DNA from: an uncultured Pseudomonadota bacterium
GTDB taxonomy: Bacteria; Pseudomonadota; Gammaproteobacteria; Burkholderiales; SG8-41
Assembly: GCA_946885605.1 (NCBI GenBank)
Contig: CAMPGR010000003.1
Span: 6,675-70,674, forward strand
DNA: 64,000 nt
Direction of reading: 5' to 3'
Under the pieces are notes generated by a model. It was not told the DNA's origin. It ran no database searches and saw only the letters and a program-made list of their open reading frames with translations. Made by a program: the position numbers and the translations under genes. Below are positions 13,319 to 21,501 of this stretch, piece by piece (position 1 is the stretch's first letter; each line of letters begins with the position of its first letter).

Positions 13319-13561
13319 ATGTCCGAGCTCGATCTCAACAAGCTGCGCGCATTTCTCGACGAAGAAGAGCAGTTTGCACGCTCGATTGGCCCCCAGGACT
13401 CGCGCAACGCCGTCGCGAAGAAGATGCTGGCCTTGATCGCCGACGCCCGTGCCAAATTGCGACCTTCCGCCGACGGCACGGCCAACTACGTCCCGGTGAA
13501 AGCCATCATCGAAGATCTCGCTACGCTTCGAGCCGAGGCCGATAAGCTGGCGCCGCGCTGA
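13319..13561 (+). CDS. Small conserved-looking hypothetical protein
   Basis: This 80-residue soluble protein begins MSELDLNKLRAFLDEEEQFARS and is predicted mostly helical and charged. It has no Cys, signal peptide or membrane segment. It starts 5 nt after the CoxL-type stop codon, which suggests co-transcription. The ATG at 13319 is chosen over the longer open frame, which lies inside the upstream gene. No function is recognised. Confidence 0.6.
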   Translation: MSELDLNKLRAFLDEEEQFARSIGPQDSRNAVAKKMLALIADARAKLRPSADGTANYVPVKAIIEDLATLRAEADKLAPR

Positions 13562-13584
13562 ACGCCGTCTCGAATGTCCCGTAA

Positions 13585-14280
13585 ATGGCAGATGACATCA
13601 ACAAGCCCGCGGCCGACGTGTTCGAAGCGGCCCGCACCCGGCGCTCGATCCGCGCCTACAAGCGCGATCCGGTTCCAATCGAAGTGGTCCGCGAGATCCT
13701 CGCGCTCGGCCGCCATGCGCCGAGCGGATCCAACATACAGCCGTGGCGCGTGCACGCTTTGACCGGCGCGACGCTCGAGCGCGTCGGCGCGGCAATCCAG
13801 CGCGCCTTCCTGAGCGACGAGCCGGGGCACGAGCGCGACTACAACTACTACACCGATCCGATATACGAGCCGTACCTGACACGCCGCCGGCAGTGCGGCT
13901 GGGGGCTTTACGGGACGCTCGGCATCGCGCGGGGCAACCGCGAGAAGGCGAAGGCGTATCGGGCGACGAACTACAATTTTTTCGGCGCGCCGGTGGGACT
14001 CGTCTTCACCATCGACCGGAAGCTCGAGAAGGGCAGCTGGCTCGATTACGGAATGTTCCTGCAGACCCTCATGCTCGCCGCGCGCGCAAAAGGCCTGCAC
14101 ACCTGTCCCGAGGCCGCGATCGCAAGCTATCCGGATATCGTTCGCCGCGAGCTCGACATCACGGCTGATTGGATCGTCATCTGCGGCATGGCGATGGGCT
14201 ACGCCGAGCCCGATGCAATCGTCAACACGTTCCAGCCGCCGCGGATCGCGCTGAACGACTACGCCGTTTTTCTCGATTGA
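13585..14280 (+). CDS. Nitroreductase family protein
   Basis: This 231-residue protein belongs to the FMN-dependent nitroreductase fold. The N-terminal RRSIRAYKRDPVP and HAPSGSNIQPWR motifs (about residues 19-49) bind the FMN phosphate and ribityl chain in this family. The C-terminal part has LDYGMFLQTLMLAARAKGLHTCPEAA, the usual helix and substrate-pocket region. It should be a cytosolic NAD(P)H-dependent reductase of nitro- or quinone-like compounds. The physiological substrate is not evident from the context. Confidence 0.87.
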   Translation: MADDINKPAADVFEAARTRRSIRAYKRDPVPIEVVREILALGRHAPSGSNIQPWRVHALTGATLERVGAAIQRAFLSDEPGHERDYNYYTDPIYEPYLTRRRQCGWGLYGTLGIARGNREKAKAYRATNYNFFGAPVGLVFTIDRKLEKGSWLDYGMFLQTLMLAARAKGLHTCPEAAIASYPDIVRRELDITADWIVICGMAMGYAEPDAIVNTFQPPRIALNDYAVFLD

Positions 14281-14508
14281 CTCCGGCGCGGGAATAGGCC
14301 GAAGCGGTTGCCGCGGAGCGCTGCGACCGCTTCGTGTAGCGCTTGCACGACACGAGCGCCAGCGCTGCAAATCCCGCGCATCTTGATCGATCACGAGCGG
14401 TGCCTGACGCCACGAAGTACCCGGAACTTTCCACCGCTGTCTTCCATCAATCCCGGTAGAGGCGCCGACATGCGTGTGCCATTTTATTTGGAAAGGACGG
14501 AGAGTCCG

Positions 14509-14736
14509 ATGACTGATCCCAAGCGCAACATCCAGGGCGAAGGCGACAAGGAAGCGGACCGCAAGTATCGCGAACGCACCACCGAGTTCGTGAAGTCCGA
14601 GAAAGGCCGGAAGGCGATCGAGCGCGCCGGCAAGCTGAGCGAGGAGGAGGCGCGGCGACTCGACAAGTACGAAGAGCAGGGCAAAGCGCGCGCGAAGGAC
14701 GAGGATCCGCAGATCAGGCACCAGTCGAAGCGCTGA
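14509..14736 (+). CDS. Small lysine/glutamate-rich hypothetical protein
   Basis: This 75-residue, very hydrophilic protein begins MTDPKRNIQGEGDKEADRKYRE and is about half charged residues, with no Cys or Trp. The ATG at 14509 is preceded by GGACGGAG at a good distance; an ATG at 14470 is an alternative. The N-I-Q-G-E-G-[DN]-K-E-A pattern recurs in small uncharacterised proteobacterial proteins, from memory. It is probably intrinsically disordered or helical. The function is unknown. Confidence 0.65.
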   Translation: MTDPKRNIQGEGDKEADRKYRERTTEFVKSEKGRKAIERAGKLSEEEARRLDKYEEQGKARAKDEDPQIRHQSKR

Positions 14737-14936
14737 TACCCCGCTCGCGCGCTCCGCGGTGCGCGCAACGTTCAGTATCCCGGCGTAAGGGCGCGTCGAG
14801 AAGGCCTGCTGCGCGCTCTGCACTCCCCTTCCTGAGCGCTCTATCCCGCACCGTCGCTCCTTGCGACGTTCCATCCGCCTGTTGCCATTCCCGTCCGCCG
14901 ATTGCGCGTGAGGTCCGACGCCCGGTCGCGCGGACG

Positions 14937-14965
14937 TTGCGCTGAGACAGATGTCTCATTAAGAT
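14937..14965 (+). promoter_or_regulatory. Promoter with TetR-type operator in its spacer
   Basis: A sigma70-like pair is visible: TTGCGC (14937-14942) and TAAGAT (14960-14965) with a 17-nt spacer. The spacer begins with the perfect inverted repeat TGAGACA-GA-TGTCTCA (14943-14958). A further half-site-like GGTCTCA follows at 14971. It sits about 35 nt upstream of the NTF2-like gene, whose downstream neighbour encodes a TetR repressor, so autorepression of the operon is the natural reading. Confidence 0.75.
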
Positions 14966-14998
14966 ATCCAGGTCTCAACTCACCGGGAAAGGTGCGCC

Positions 14999-15418
14999 AT
15001 GCTGAGCCGTGCCGAAATGGATCGCAGGATGGACGAGCACTTCGGATTCGAAGCGCGCGACGATGTGGCAGGCGTCCTTTCCACGCTGGCCGCCGATGCC
15101 ACGCACGACATCGTGGGCTGGCCCACGGGACCGACCCGTGGCCGCGAGGGCGCCGGGCCGTTCTACGAAGCGCTCTTCGCCGATCTCGCCGATGGCAAAG
15201 TGGTATGCGAGCGCCGCCTCTACGGCGACAATTTTCTCGTGGACGAATCGACGTGGGAGGGCCGGGCGCCCGGACGTCCGTTCGGCATCGAAGGGCGAAA
15301 CCGCCCGCTCAAATTCCGCCTGCTCCACGTCGTCGAATTCAATGCGAAGGGCGAGCTTCAGCGGGAGAACGTCTGGGTCGATCTCGCCGCGATCATGAGA
15401 CAGCTCCCTCAGGCCTAG
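14999..15418 (+). CDS. SnoaL/NTF2-like protein
   Basis: This 139-residue single-domain protein has the alpha-plus-beta-cone pattern of NTF2-like enzymes: an N-terminal helix (RAEMDRRMDEHFGFEARDD), VLSTLAADATHDIVGWPTG, FYEALFADL, and two long beta strands ending in LLHVVEFNAKGELQRENVWVDL. Such proteins are small isomerases, hydrolases or binding proteins; nothing here fixes the substrate. It is the first gene of an operon with a TetR regulator starting 1 nt after its stop. Confidence 0.78.
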   Translation: MLSRAEMDRRMDEHFGFEARDDVAGVLSTLAADATHDIVGWPTGPTRGREGAGPFYEALFADLADGKVVCERRLYGDNFLVDESTWEGRAPGRPFGIEGRNRPLKFRLLHVVEFNAKGELQRENVWVDLAAIMRQLPQA

Positions 15419-15419
15419 C

Positions 15420-16034
15420 GTGACGGCGCGACGCCGCAATGGGCGGCCCAATCAGCGCCATCGCACGCGCAAGGAGCTCCTGAACGCGGCGGCACGACTG
15501 CTCAAGCAGGGCGCGACGCCGAGCATGGAGGAGGTGGCCGAAGCGGCGATGGTTTCGCGGGCGACGGCGTATCGCTACTTTCCCAGCCTCGATGCCCTGC
15601 TCATGGAAGCGCCGCTGGAAGGCGCTGTCCCGGAGCCTGAAGCGCTGTTCGCCGATCAAGCCTCGAGCGATCCCCAAGAGCGGGTCGATGCTGCGGAAGC
15701 CGCGCTGCATGAAATGGTCTATCGCAACGAAGCGCAACTGCGGAGGCTGCTCGCAAGTTCGCTCAACCGTTCACCGGCCGGCGATGGTGCGGTTCCGGTG
15801 CGGCAGAACCGGCGCTCTCCGCTCATCGAGGCCGCGCTCGCGCCCGTGAAGAAGCGTCTCGGCCGGGCGGCGTATCAGAGGCTCTGCGCGGCGCTCGCCG
15901 TCTATTTCGGTCCGGAAGCCATGGTCGTGTTCCGCGATGTGCTGCAGCTCGACGAGAAGGAGGCGCGCAAGGTGAAGAGCTGGGCGGTGCGCGCGCTGGT
16001 GCGGGCCGCATCGAGCGAATCGGGCAAGAGCTGA
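15420..16034 (+). CDS. TetR/AcrR family transcriptional regulator
   Basis: This 204-residue regulator has the N-terminal helix-turn-helix KELLNAAARLLKQGATPSMEEVAEAAMVSRATAYRYFPSLDAL at about residues 18-60, where SRATAYRYF is the classic recognition helix. The C-terminal ligand-binding domain is helical and unspecific. It starts at GTG one nucleotide after the NTF2-like stop codon. It probably represses its own operon at the TGAGACA/TGTCTCA palindrome at 14943-14958. Confidence 0.9.
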   Translation: MTARRRNGRPNQRHRTRKELLNAAARLLKQGATPSMEEVAEAAMVSRATAYRYFPSLDALLMEAPLEGAVPEPEALFADQASSDPQERVDAAEAALHEMVYRNEAQLRRLLASSLNRSPAGDGAVPVRQNRRSPLIEAALAPVKKRLGRAAYQRLCAALAVYFGPEAMVVFRDVLQLDEKEARKVKSWAVRALVRAASSESGKS

Positions 16035-16056
16035 ATTCCCTCACGGTGCGCCGCGC

Positions 16057-16548
16057 GTGAAAGAGCTTCTCATCGTTTTTCATTCCCGAACCGGCGGCGC
16101 GCGCCAGATGGCGGAAGCCGCCATGCGCGGCGCATCGGCGGAGGAGGGGGTCCGGGTACGGCTGCTGCGCGCCGAAGAAGCCCAGGCGGAAGACGTCCTG
16201 CGCGCGGACGGCTATCTATTCGCGGCGCCCGAGAACCTCGCCGCCATCGCGGGCGAGATGAAGGAGTTCTTCGATCGCACCTACTACGCGGTGCTCGAGC
16301 GCATCAACGGCCGGCCGTACGCGGTGCTCCTCTGCGCCGGGAGTGATGGCACGAACGCGGTGCGGCAGATCGAGCGCATCTGCACCGGCTGGCGGCTGAA
16401 GCGCGTGGCGGATCCGTTTATCGTTTGCACGCATGCGCAGACCCCGGAGCGCATCCTCGCGCCGAAAGCGATCGGGTCCGAAGATTTGCGCCGTTGCGCG
16501 GAAACCGGCCAGGCGGTCGCGGCCGGGCTTGCGCTCGGGATCTTCTAG
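16057..16548 (+). CDS. Flavodoxin-like NAD(P)H-dependent oxidoreductase
   Basis: This 163-residue protein has a flavodoxin fold. KELLIVFHSRTGGARQMAEA (residues 2-21) is the FMN phosphate loop, DGYLFAAPENLAAIAGEMKEFFDRTYY matches the second FMN-binding loop, and PYAVLLCAGSDG the third. The GTG start at 16057 fits the fold because it precedes the first beta strand. It lies 22 nt after the TetR gene and is probably in the same transcript. It overlaps the convergent ankyrin lipoprotein gene by 4 nt. Confidence 0.82.
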   Translation: MKELLIVFHSRTGGARQMAEAAMRGASAEEGVRVRLLRAEEAQAEDVLRADGYLFAAPENLAAIAGEMKEFFDRTYYAVLERINGRPYAVLLCAGSDGTNAVRQIERICTGWRLKRVADPFIVCTHAQTPERILAPKAIGSEDLRRCAETGQAVAAGLALGIF

Positions 16549-17366
16549 CGGCTCGTGCCTTCGAGCGTTGCATGCGGCGAGGCCCATTCCTGTCCCATTC
16601 CTCCGGGGCAGGCATGCGGGCGGAAAGCGCCCGGGCCGTGACGTTCAGCGCATCGCAGCAGGCGCGCAAGCTCGAGATGCCGGTACTTGGCTGCAAGCTC
16701 CGCGGCGGTGTGGCCGCCGTGAACCCGTATCCCCGCATCCGCCCCGCCGCGCAGCAGCTGCAATGCCGTGCTCGTATGCCCCTGTATCGCCGCCATCATG
16801 AGCGGCGTGTTGATGTACGTGGCGCCGCCCGTTGCGTCCGCGTCCACCCGGGCACCGCGCGAGAGAAGCAGGCGTATCGCTGCGTCGTACCCCTGATACG
16901 CAGCGTAAGAAAGAGGCGTGTAATGGTACGGATAGTTCTCGATCTCCGCGCCGGCGGCGAGCAGCATGCGCACCGCCTCGTCGTGCCGCGTGCGTGAGTG
17001 CGCGCTGCGCTCGCCTGCTTCGCCATCGAAGAACGACGCGAGCATGAGTGCCGTCTCGTTGATCGGGGTGCGGGCGTTGACGTCGGCTCCGGCGGATATC
17101 AGGTAGCGCATCACGCCGAGAGAAGCCGCGCGTGCCGCCACGGTGAGGAGCGGCGTTCCTTCCATGTAGCCGGGAACCGCGATCGCCTGGTCGAGGGCGA
17201 GCGTGCGCGCTTCGACGAGCGCGCGGACATACTCGACGTCGTCCTGAAGGATCGCGTTGTAGAGGCGTACGTCGTCAACCTTCCTGCCGTCAAGATGCAT
17301 GCACCCGGCAAGCATGACCGCTGCGACGAGCAGGCCGGCGAGGCGGCGGCTATAACTGCTTCTCAT
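16545..17366 (-). CDS. Ankyrin-repeat lipoprotein
   Basis: This 273-residue protein has a lipoprotein signal peptide (LLVAAVMLAGC, lipid Cys22). About five ankyrin repeats follow, for example GTPLLTVAARAASLGVMRYLISAGADVNAR, NETALMLASF with LLLAAGAEIE, TPLSYAAYQGYDAAIRLLLSRGARVDA, and TPLMMAAIQGHTSTALQLL. It is probably anchored in the outer or inner membrane and makes protein-protein contacts in the periplasm. The partner is unknown. The upstream region is shared divergently with the cupin gene. Confidence 0.88.
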   Translation of the reverse strand: MRSSYSRRLAGLLVAAVMLAGCMHLDGRKVDDVRLYNAILQDDVEYVRALVEARTLALDQAIAVPGYMEGTPLLTVAARAASLGVMRYLISAGADVNARTPINETALMLASFFDGEAGERSAHSRTRHDEAVRMLLAAGAEIENYPYHYTPLSYAAYQGYDAAIRLLLSRGARVDADATGGATYINTPLMMAAIQGHTSTALQLLRGGADAGIRVHGGHTAAELAAKYRHLELARLLRCAERHGPGAFRPHACPGGMGQEWASPHATLEGTSR

Positions 17367-17518
17367 GGCGAGGCCTCCCTTTTGTTATGGCAAGCGCGGC
17401 GCAGTGCGTGGCATGAATTACTGCACGGGGAGCCGCCGTACGTCAACGAGCGCGCGGTATGCGGTATGATGCAAATCACAATCCATGACGTTCTGAAGAC
17501 CTGAAAGGAGAGGGAAAC

Positions 17519-18016
17519 ATGGCACGGGCGAAGACCGCCATCAAGAGCGCGGACGGGTTCGATCACACCTTCAAGGCGATTTACGATCACGAAGTGGAAT
17601 GGGAGAGCGACGATGTGCGCGGCATCCTCAAGCTGCCTCCCGGCGTAAAGGTGAAGATCCTCAACTACGACCCCGTGATGAAGCGCATCGACATGAAGCA
17701 GCGCTTCCCCGCGGGGTACGTGGAGCCCCGACACACCCACACGAGCTGGCACTCCATTCTGGTCACGAAGGGCCGCATGTGCGTGGCCGGCAAGGATTTG
17801 CGCCCCGGGGATTACGTCTTCGGATGGGACATTCCCCACGGCCCGTACGAATACCCCGATGGTTGCGAGGTCTTCATCGTCTACATGGGCGACGCGACCC
17901 ACGTTTGGGAGAAGGAGGACCTCCTCCAGCACAGGAACCTCTGGAAGCCGAAGACTCAGGCCGGGAAGAAGGGTGTCATCAAGCATATCCAGAAGCGCAA
18001 GGCGGGTCAGATTTAG
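17519..18016 (+). CDS. Cupin-domain protein
   Basis: This 165-residue protein has a single cupin barrel. The metal-binding segment EPRHTHTSWHSILVTKGRMCVAG (about residues 65-87) contains the HxH ligands and glutamate-like positions, and LRPGDYVFGWDIPHGPYEYPDGCEVFIV forms the second conserved motif. The strong ribosome site AAAGGAGAGGG precedes the ATG. The C-terminal tail is lysine-rich. It may be a dioxygenase or an isomerase-type sensor; the neighbours do not indicate which. Confidence 0.82.
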   Translation: MARAKTAIKSADGFDHTFKAIYDHEVEWESDDVRGILKLPPGVKVKILNYDPVMKRIDMKQRFPAGYVEPRHTHTSWHSILVTKGRMCVAGKDLRPGDYVFGWDIPHGPYEYPDGCEVFIVYMGDATHVWEKEDLLQHRNLWKPKTQAGKKGVIKHIQKRKAGQI

Positions 18017-18081
18017 CGCGGGAGAGGCTTTTTGCGGAACATGCGCGGCCGTCCGGCACTCAACCACTGGAGGAGCGACGC

Positions 18082-18807
18082 ATGCCCGACCGGGAAGAGA
18101 TCATCAGGCTGGTGCAGAAGGAGCTCGAGTACGAGGCGCGCATCAACGTGCACCGCTATCCCATCGAGGTGGACTTTACCGACAGCGTGGTGATCCTCGA
18201 AGGGGAAGTCGGCCATCCCGGGGCGAAGAAGCTCGCGCTCGAGAAGGCGGCCGCCATCCCGGAGGTGCGCGGCGTGGTCGATCGGGTGCGCGTAACGCCC
18301 ACCGAGCGGAAAGGCGATGGCGCCATCCGCGACTCGGTCTGCAACCACCTTCTCCAGGAAGCCGAATTCCGCAACTGCACGGTGCGTGCGCGCGCCAAGG
18401 GCCGGACCGAGACGCTGCGCGAAGTCTCCACCGACTGGGGCGGTGACATCGAGGTCGACGTGGAGGAGGGGGTGATCACGCTCGAAGGGTGGGTGCTCAG
18501 CCTCTCGCACAAGCGAGCGGCGGGCGTGCTCGCGTGGTGGACGCCGGGCTGCCGCGATGTCATCAATGCGCTCGAGGTACGGCCGCCGGAAGAGGACAAC
18601 GACAATGAGATCGTCGACGCGCTCAAGCTCGTGCTCGAAATGGATCCGCTGGTGCAGGCGGATCAGATCCACGTTTCGTGTCGCGATTATGTCGTTACGC
18701 TGGAAGGCGTCGCGCGCACGGAAGAAGAGCTCCGCCAGGCCGAATTCGATGCTTGGTGCATCTTCGCCGTGGATGACGTGGTGAACCGCATCGAAGTGAT
18801 CGCGTAG
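18082..18807 (+). CDS. Triple BON-domain protein
   Basis: This 241-residue protein has three BON-type segments: VDFTDSVVILEGEVGHPGAKKLALEKAAAIPEVRGVVDRVRV (about 24-65), IEVDVEEGVITLEGWVLSLSHKRAAGVLAWWTPGCRDVINALEV (about 130-173), and IHVSCRDYVVTLEGVARTEEELRQAEFDAWCIFAVDDVVNRIEV (about 195-239). BON domains bind phospholipid or stabilise envelope assemblies. No signal peptide is visible, so it is probably cytosolic, unlike OsmY. A GGAGG site precedes the ATG. Confidence 0.82.
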   Translation: MPDREEIIRLVQKELEYEARINVHRYPIEVDFTDSVVILEGEVGHPGAKKLALEKAAAIPEVRGVVDRVRVTPTERKGDGAIRDSVCNHLLQEAEFRNCTVRARAKGRTETLREVSTDWGGDIEVDVEEGVITLEGWVLSLSHKRAAGVLAWWTPGCRDVINALEVRPPEEDNDNEIVDALKLVLEMDPLVQADQIHVSCRDYVVTLEGVARTEEELRQAEFDAWCIFAVDDVVNRIEVIA

Positions 18808-18909
18808 ATACGCCCCGTTCGCCGGTTTTCTCCGGCGCAACGGGACGCTGGGCAACCGCGTCATGCGGTCGCGCGAAGGGCGTGCGTTTGTCTCGCGCCG
18901 CCCGTCGGA

Positions 18910-19251
18910 TCAATTGCCGGGACGCTTGCCCCCGGCGGCGGGCGCTTGGCTGGCGTTCATCTCCGTGGTGGACAGCTTGCCGTCATTGTCCTTGTCGAGC
19001 TCGCTGAAGCGCTTGGAAATGTTCGTGTCTTTCTTCGCTTCCTCGCGCGACACGCTGCCGTCCTTGTTGGCGTCGAGGCGCTTCATCGATGACGCTGCGC
19101 CGCCATTACCGGACATTCCGCTCTTATCGGCGGAAGAACCGGTCCCGGCCGAAGGCGTGCCCGACTTTTCGGTTCCGGCGGCGTTGACCGAAAGAGGCAG
19201 TGCGAACACGGCAGCGACGGCTGCCGCGATCAGGGATTTAGAGCTGAGCAT
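18910..19251 (-). CDS. Exported EF-hand protein
   Basis: This 113-residue protein has a Sec signal peptide (about residues 1-25, ending SVNAAG) and a Gly/Ser-rich linker. Two EF-hand loops follow: DANKDGSVSREE (about 60-71) and DKDNDGKLSTTE (about 85-96), both with intact Ca2+-binding Asp/Glu positions. It is probably a periplasmic calcium-binding protein. It is monocistronic, and its upstream region faces the peroxiredoxin gene. Confidence 0.85.
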   Translation of the reverse strand: MLSSKSLIAAAVAAVFALPLSVNAAGTEKSGTPSAGTGSSADKSGMSGNGGAASSMKRLDANKDGSVSREEAKKDTNISKRFSELDKDNDGKLSTTEMNASQAPAAGGKRPGN

Positions 19252-19718
19252 GGTGACGTTCCTTTCTCAAAACTTGGTGGACGGTGAACAACTGCCCGCC
19301 ATCGCGGGCTATCGGTGAAAAGCAACCACCATGCCAGGAGGGAAATGCCCGCAGAAACAGCCCTGTCCTGGCGTGGAGGACGCCGATTTGTCGCCAAGGG
19401 GATACAGCGAGGTCTACGCGATGCGCTAAGTTACGGAAAACTGGAACAAATCGAGTGTCGCGAAGAGCCAACAGCACGCCGCCGATGACGCGAACATTGG
19501 CACGCTCCACAACGCACCCTTGCGGCGCCACGGTATGTGTGGCGCCGACAGGGATTTGCGCGGCCGCCACGGGAAAATTTACCGCCGGGCAGGGCGCGTG
19601 GTAATAGAATAGGCAGGCGATTGCTCTGTCGCCGTCCGCCACGTCCCCCTGCTGGCCTGCCCTGCACGTCGCGTCGTGGCGTTACTCATTTACGTTGCGG
19701 ACAAAGGAGGAACCCGAT
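19252..19718. other. Long intergenic region between EF-hand and peroxiredoxin genes
   Basis: No convincing gene is seen in these 467 bases; the open frames present lack a good start site and protein-like composition. It must hold both divergent promoters. A perfect 9-bp inverted repeat (CGGCGCCAC, 7-nt loop, GTGGCGCCG) lies at 19523-19547. The strong ribosome site AAAGGAGG (19703-19710) serves the peroxiredoxin gene. Confidence 0.6.
19523..19547. repeat. Perfect inverted repeat upstream of the peroxiredoxin gene
   Basis: CGGCGCCAC (19523-19531) and GTGGCGCCG (19539-19547) are perfectly complementary around a 7-nt loop. No T-run follows on either strand, so it is not an obvious terminator. 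It could be an operator or RNA structure about 170 nt upstream of the peroxiredoxin start. Confidence 0.5.
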
Positions 19719-20378
19719 ATGGCATTGCGAATAGGAGACGATGCGCCGGACTTCACGGCGGAAACCACGGAGGGAACCATACGGTTCCACGAATGGATCG
19801 GCGAGGGCTGGGCGATATTGTTTTCGCATCCCAAGGATTTCACGCCCGTGTGCACCACGGAGCTCGGCTACATGGCGGGGCTCAAGCCCGAGTTCGACAA
19901 GCGCAACTGCAAGATCATCGGGCTGAGCATCGATCCCGTAAGCGACCACAAGCGCTGGGCCCAGGATATCGAGGAGGCGACGGGGTATGCTCCGAACTAT
20001 CCGATCATCGGCGACGCGGACCTCAAGGTGGCGCAGCTCTACGACATGATTCATCCGAACGCAGCCGCCAAGAAGGAAGGCAGGACCGCCGCCGACAATC
20101 AGACGGTGCGCTCGGTGTTCGTCGTCGGGCCCGACAAGAAGATCAAGTTGATTCTCACTTACCCGATGAGCACCGGCCGCAACTTCGACGAGGTGTTGCG
20201 CGTGCTCGACTCGATCCAGCTCACGGCGAAACACAAGGTCGCAACGCCGGTCAACTGGAAGAGCGGCGATGACGTCATCATCGTGCCGGCGGTCTCGGAC
20301 GAAGAGGCGCGGCAGCGTTTCCCGGGCGGCTGGAAGGCGCCGAAGCCCTACATGCGCGTCGTGCCGCAGCCGAAATAG
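19719..20378 (+). CDS. 1-Cys peroxiredoxin (Prx6 family)
   Basis: This 219-residue protein has the peroxidatic motif HPKDFTPVCTTELG with Cys45, the usual place in Prx6-type enzymes. LSIDPVSDHKRWAQDIEE and the C-terminal dimerisation arm (VNWKSGDDVIIVPAVSDEEA, then FPGGWKAPKPYMRVVPQ) are typical of the 1-Cys class. It reduces H2O2 or alkyl peroxides in the cytosol with an external thiol donor. The ATG at 19719 after AAAGGAGG is chosen over an in-frame start at 19695. A strong terminator follows directly. Confidence 0.94.
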   Translation: MALRIGDDAPDFTAETTEGTIRFHEWIGEGWAILFSHPKDFTPVCTTELGYMAGLKPEFDKRNCKIIGLSIDPVSDHKRWAQDIEEATGYAPNYPIIGDADLKVAQLYDMIHPNAAAKKEGRTAADNQTVRSVFVVGPDKKIKLILTYPMSTGRNFDEVLRVLDSIQLTAKHKVATPVNWKSGDDVIIVPAVSDEEARQRFPGGWKAPKPYMRVVPQPK

Positions 20379-20395
20379 TCGTGCGCTTTTCTGAT

Positions 20396-20423
20396 AAAGC
20401 CCGGCCAGGCGGCCGGGCTTTTT
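20396..20423 (+). terminator. Rho-independent terminator of the peroxiredoxin gene
   Basis: An 11-bp perfect stem (AAAGCCCGGCC / GGCCGGGCTTT) with loop AGGC ends in a run of five T residues. It starts 17 nt after the peroxiredoxin stop. The stem's A-run also makes it partly usable by the convergent partner-protein operon on the minus strand. Confidence 0.92.
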
Positions 20424-20433
20424 GTGTGGCCGC

Positions 20434-21501
20434 CTAGCGGCGTGCCGGCACTTCGCGCGTCACGGCATGCGAATTGCCGAAGCAGGGGACGTAGATCGAG
20501 TGCGTGCCAGGACCGCCCGCGACGATGAACCAGATGTCGTCTGGTCGCGGGGCAATGGGAAGTAGCGTATCCGGGCCGATCTCGCCCAGCTCTTCGGCGC
20601 GTGAAGCGCGCACGCGCAGCAGATCCTTCACCGACATGCGGCGCGCCGGCATGCGGGTCAGTTCCCACAGCCGCTGTTTGACGGCGGATTTCGTGTACCC
20701 CGCCTGATGCAGGATGTCCGCGTGCTCCGGCGCGAGCACAAGCCACGGCTCGCCGCCATGGCAGTATTCGTTGCTCGGAGGATGCATCATCGTTTCGGCA
20801 ATGACGCGCAGCAGATCACCGGCGTCCTTGCAGTGCGTGTTCATGTTCATGGTGCCTTCCGCGCCCACGACGGTCACGGTGCTTGCCTCGCGTGGGACAT
20901 TGCGCTCGACATGCAAGGGACTCCAGGGATTCGCCGGCTCGTTTTCAGCGCAGCAGAAGGTGTACTTGCCGGGCTGGCCCTGCGTTGCGCGATCCATCTC
21001 CCCCGGAAGCGCGCCGCCGATGTTCTGGAGGGTGAGCCGCAGCGCGCGGCCGATTGTTGCATTGGCCCATGCGCCCTGGCCGAGACAGTTGTAGGTCGCG
21101 TTGACCCCGAGACGGGCTGCCTCGGGGCCGTTCACGATCACCCATACCGCCACCGGATTGGTCGTCGCCTGTATGCCTTGCAGATTGAATTCCGGCGCGG
21201 CGACAGCCTCCACGGCAGCGATCAGGAGCGGCAGGAATTCGGGCGAGCATCCCGCGAGCACGGCGTTGATCGCGATCCGCTCCACGGTCGCCGCGCCGTA
21301 GCCCGGCGCGATGCGCGCCACCACTTCGCCGGGGTCGCGTGCCGCGCGGGCGAGCATCCGCTCGACCCGCTCGACGGTGGGCGGAACGATGGGGAGCCCG
21401 TCGCCCCAGCGCCGCTCGCGATAGATCGCGTTGATCGCTTCGATATCGTCCGGCGCTTCGAAGAGTGCAGCGCGGGGGGCGAAAGCCGATTCACGGCCCA
21501 A
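20434..21501 (-). CDS. WGDGLP-motif protein, partner of the UGSC selenoprotein (copy 1)
   Basis: This 355-residue protein is of unknown function. It shares a whole-length pattern with the product of 26041-27156: RRWGDGLPIVPPT, AGCSPEFLPLLIAAVEA with a conserved Cys, ANATIGRALRLTLQNIGGA, KYTFCCAENE and EASTVTVVGAE. I place the start at TTG 21501, preceded by AAGGAG at 7 nt and overlapping the selenoprotein stop by 11 nt; the longer frame to 21609 would lie deep inside the selenoprotein gene. It has no signal peptide or membrane segment. The tight overlap implies a joint complex or pathway with the selenoprotein. Confidence 0.75.
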   Translation of the reverse strand: MGRESAFAPRAALFEAPDDIEAINAIYRERRWGDGLPIVPPTVERVERMLARAARDPGEVVARIAPGYGAATVERIAINAVLAGCSPEFLPLLIAAVEAVAAPEFNLQGIQATTNPVAVWVIVNGPEAARLGVNATYNCLGQGAWANATIGRALRLTLQNIGGALPGEMDRATQGQPGKYTFCCAENEPANPWSPLHVERNVPREASTVTVVGAEGTMNMNTHCKDAGDLLRVIAETMMHPPSNEYCHGGEPWLVLAPEHADILHQAGYTKSAVKQRLWELTRMPARRMSVKDLLRVRASRAEELGEIGPDTLLPIAPRPDDIWFIVAGGPGTHSIYVPCFGNSHAVTREVPARR

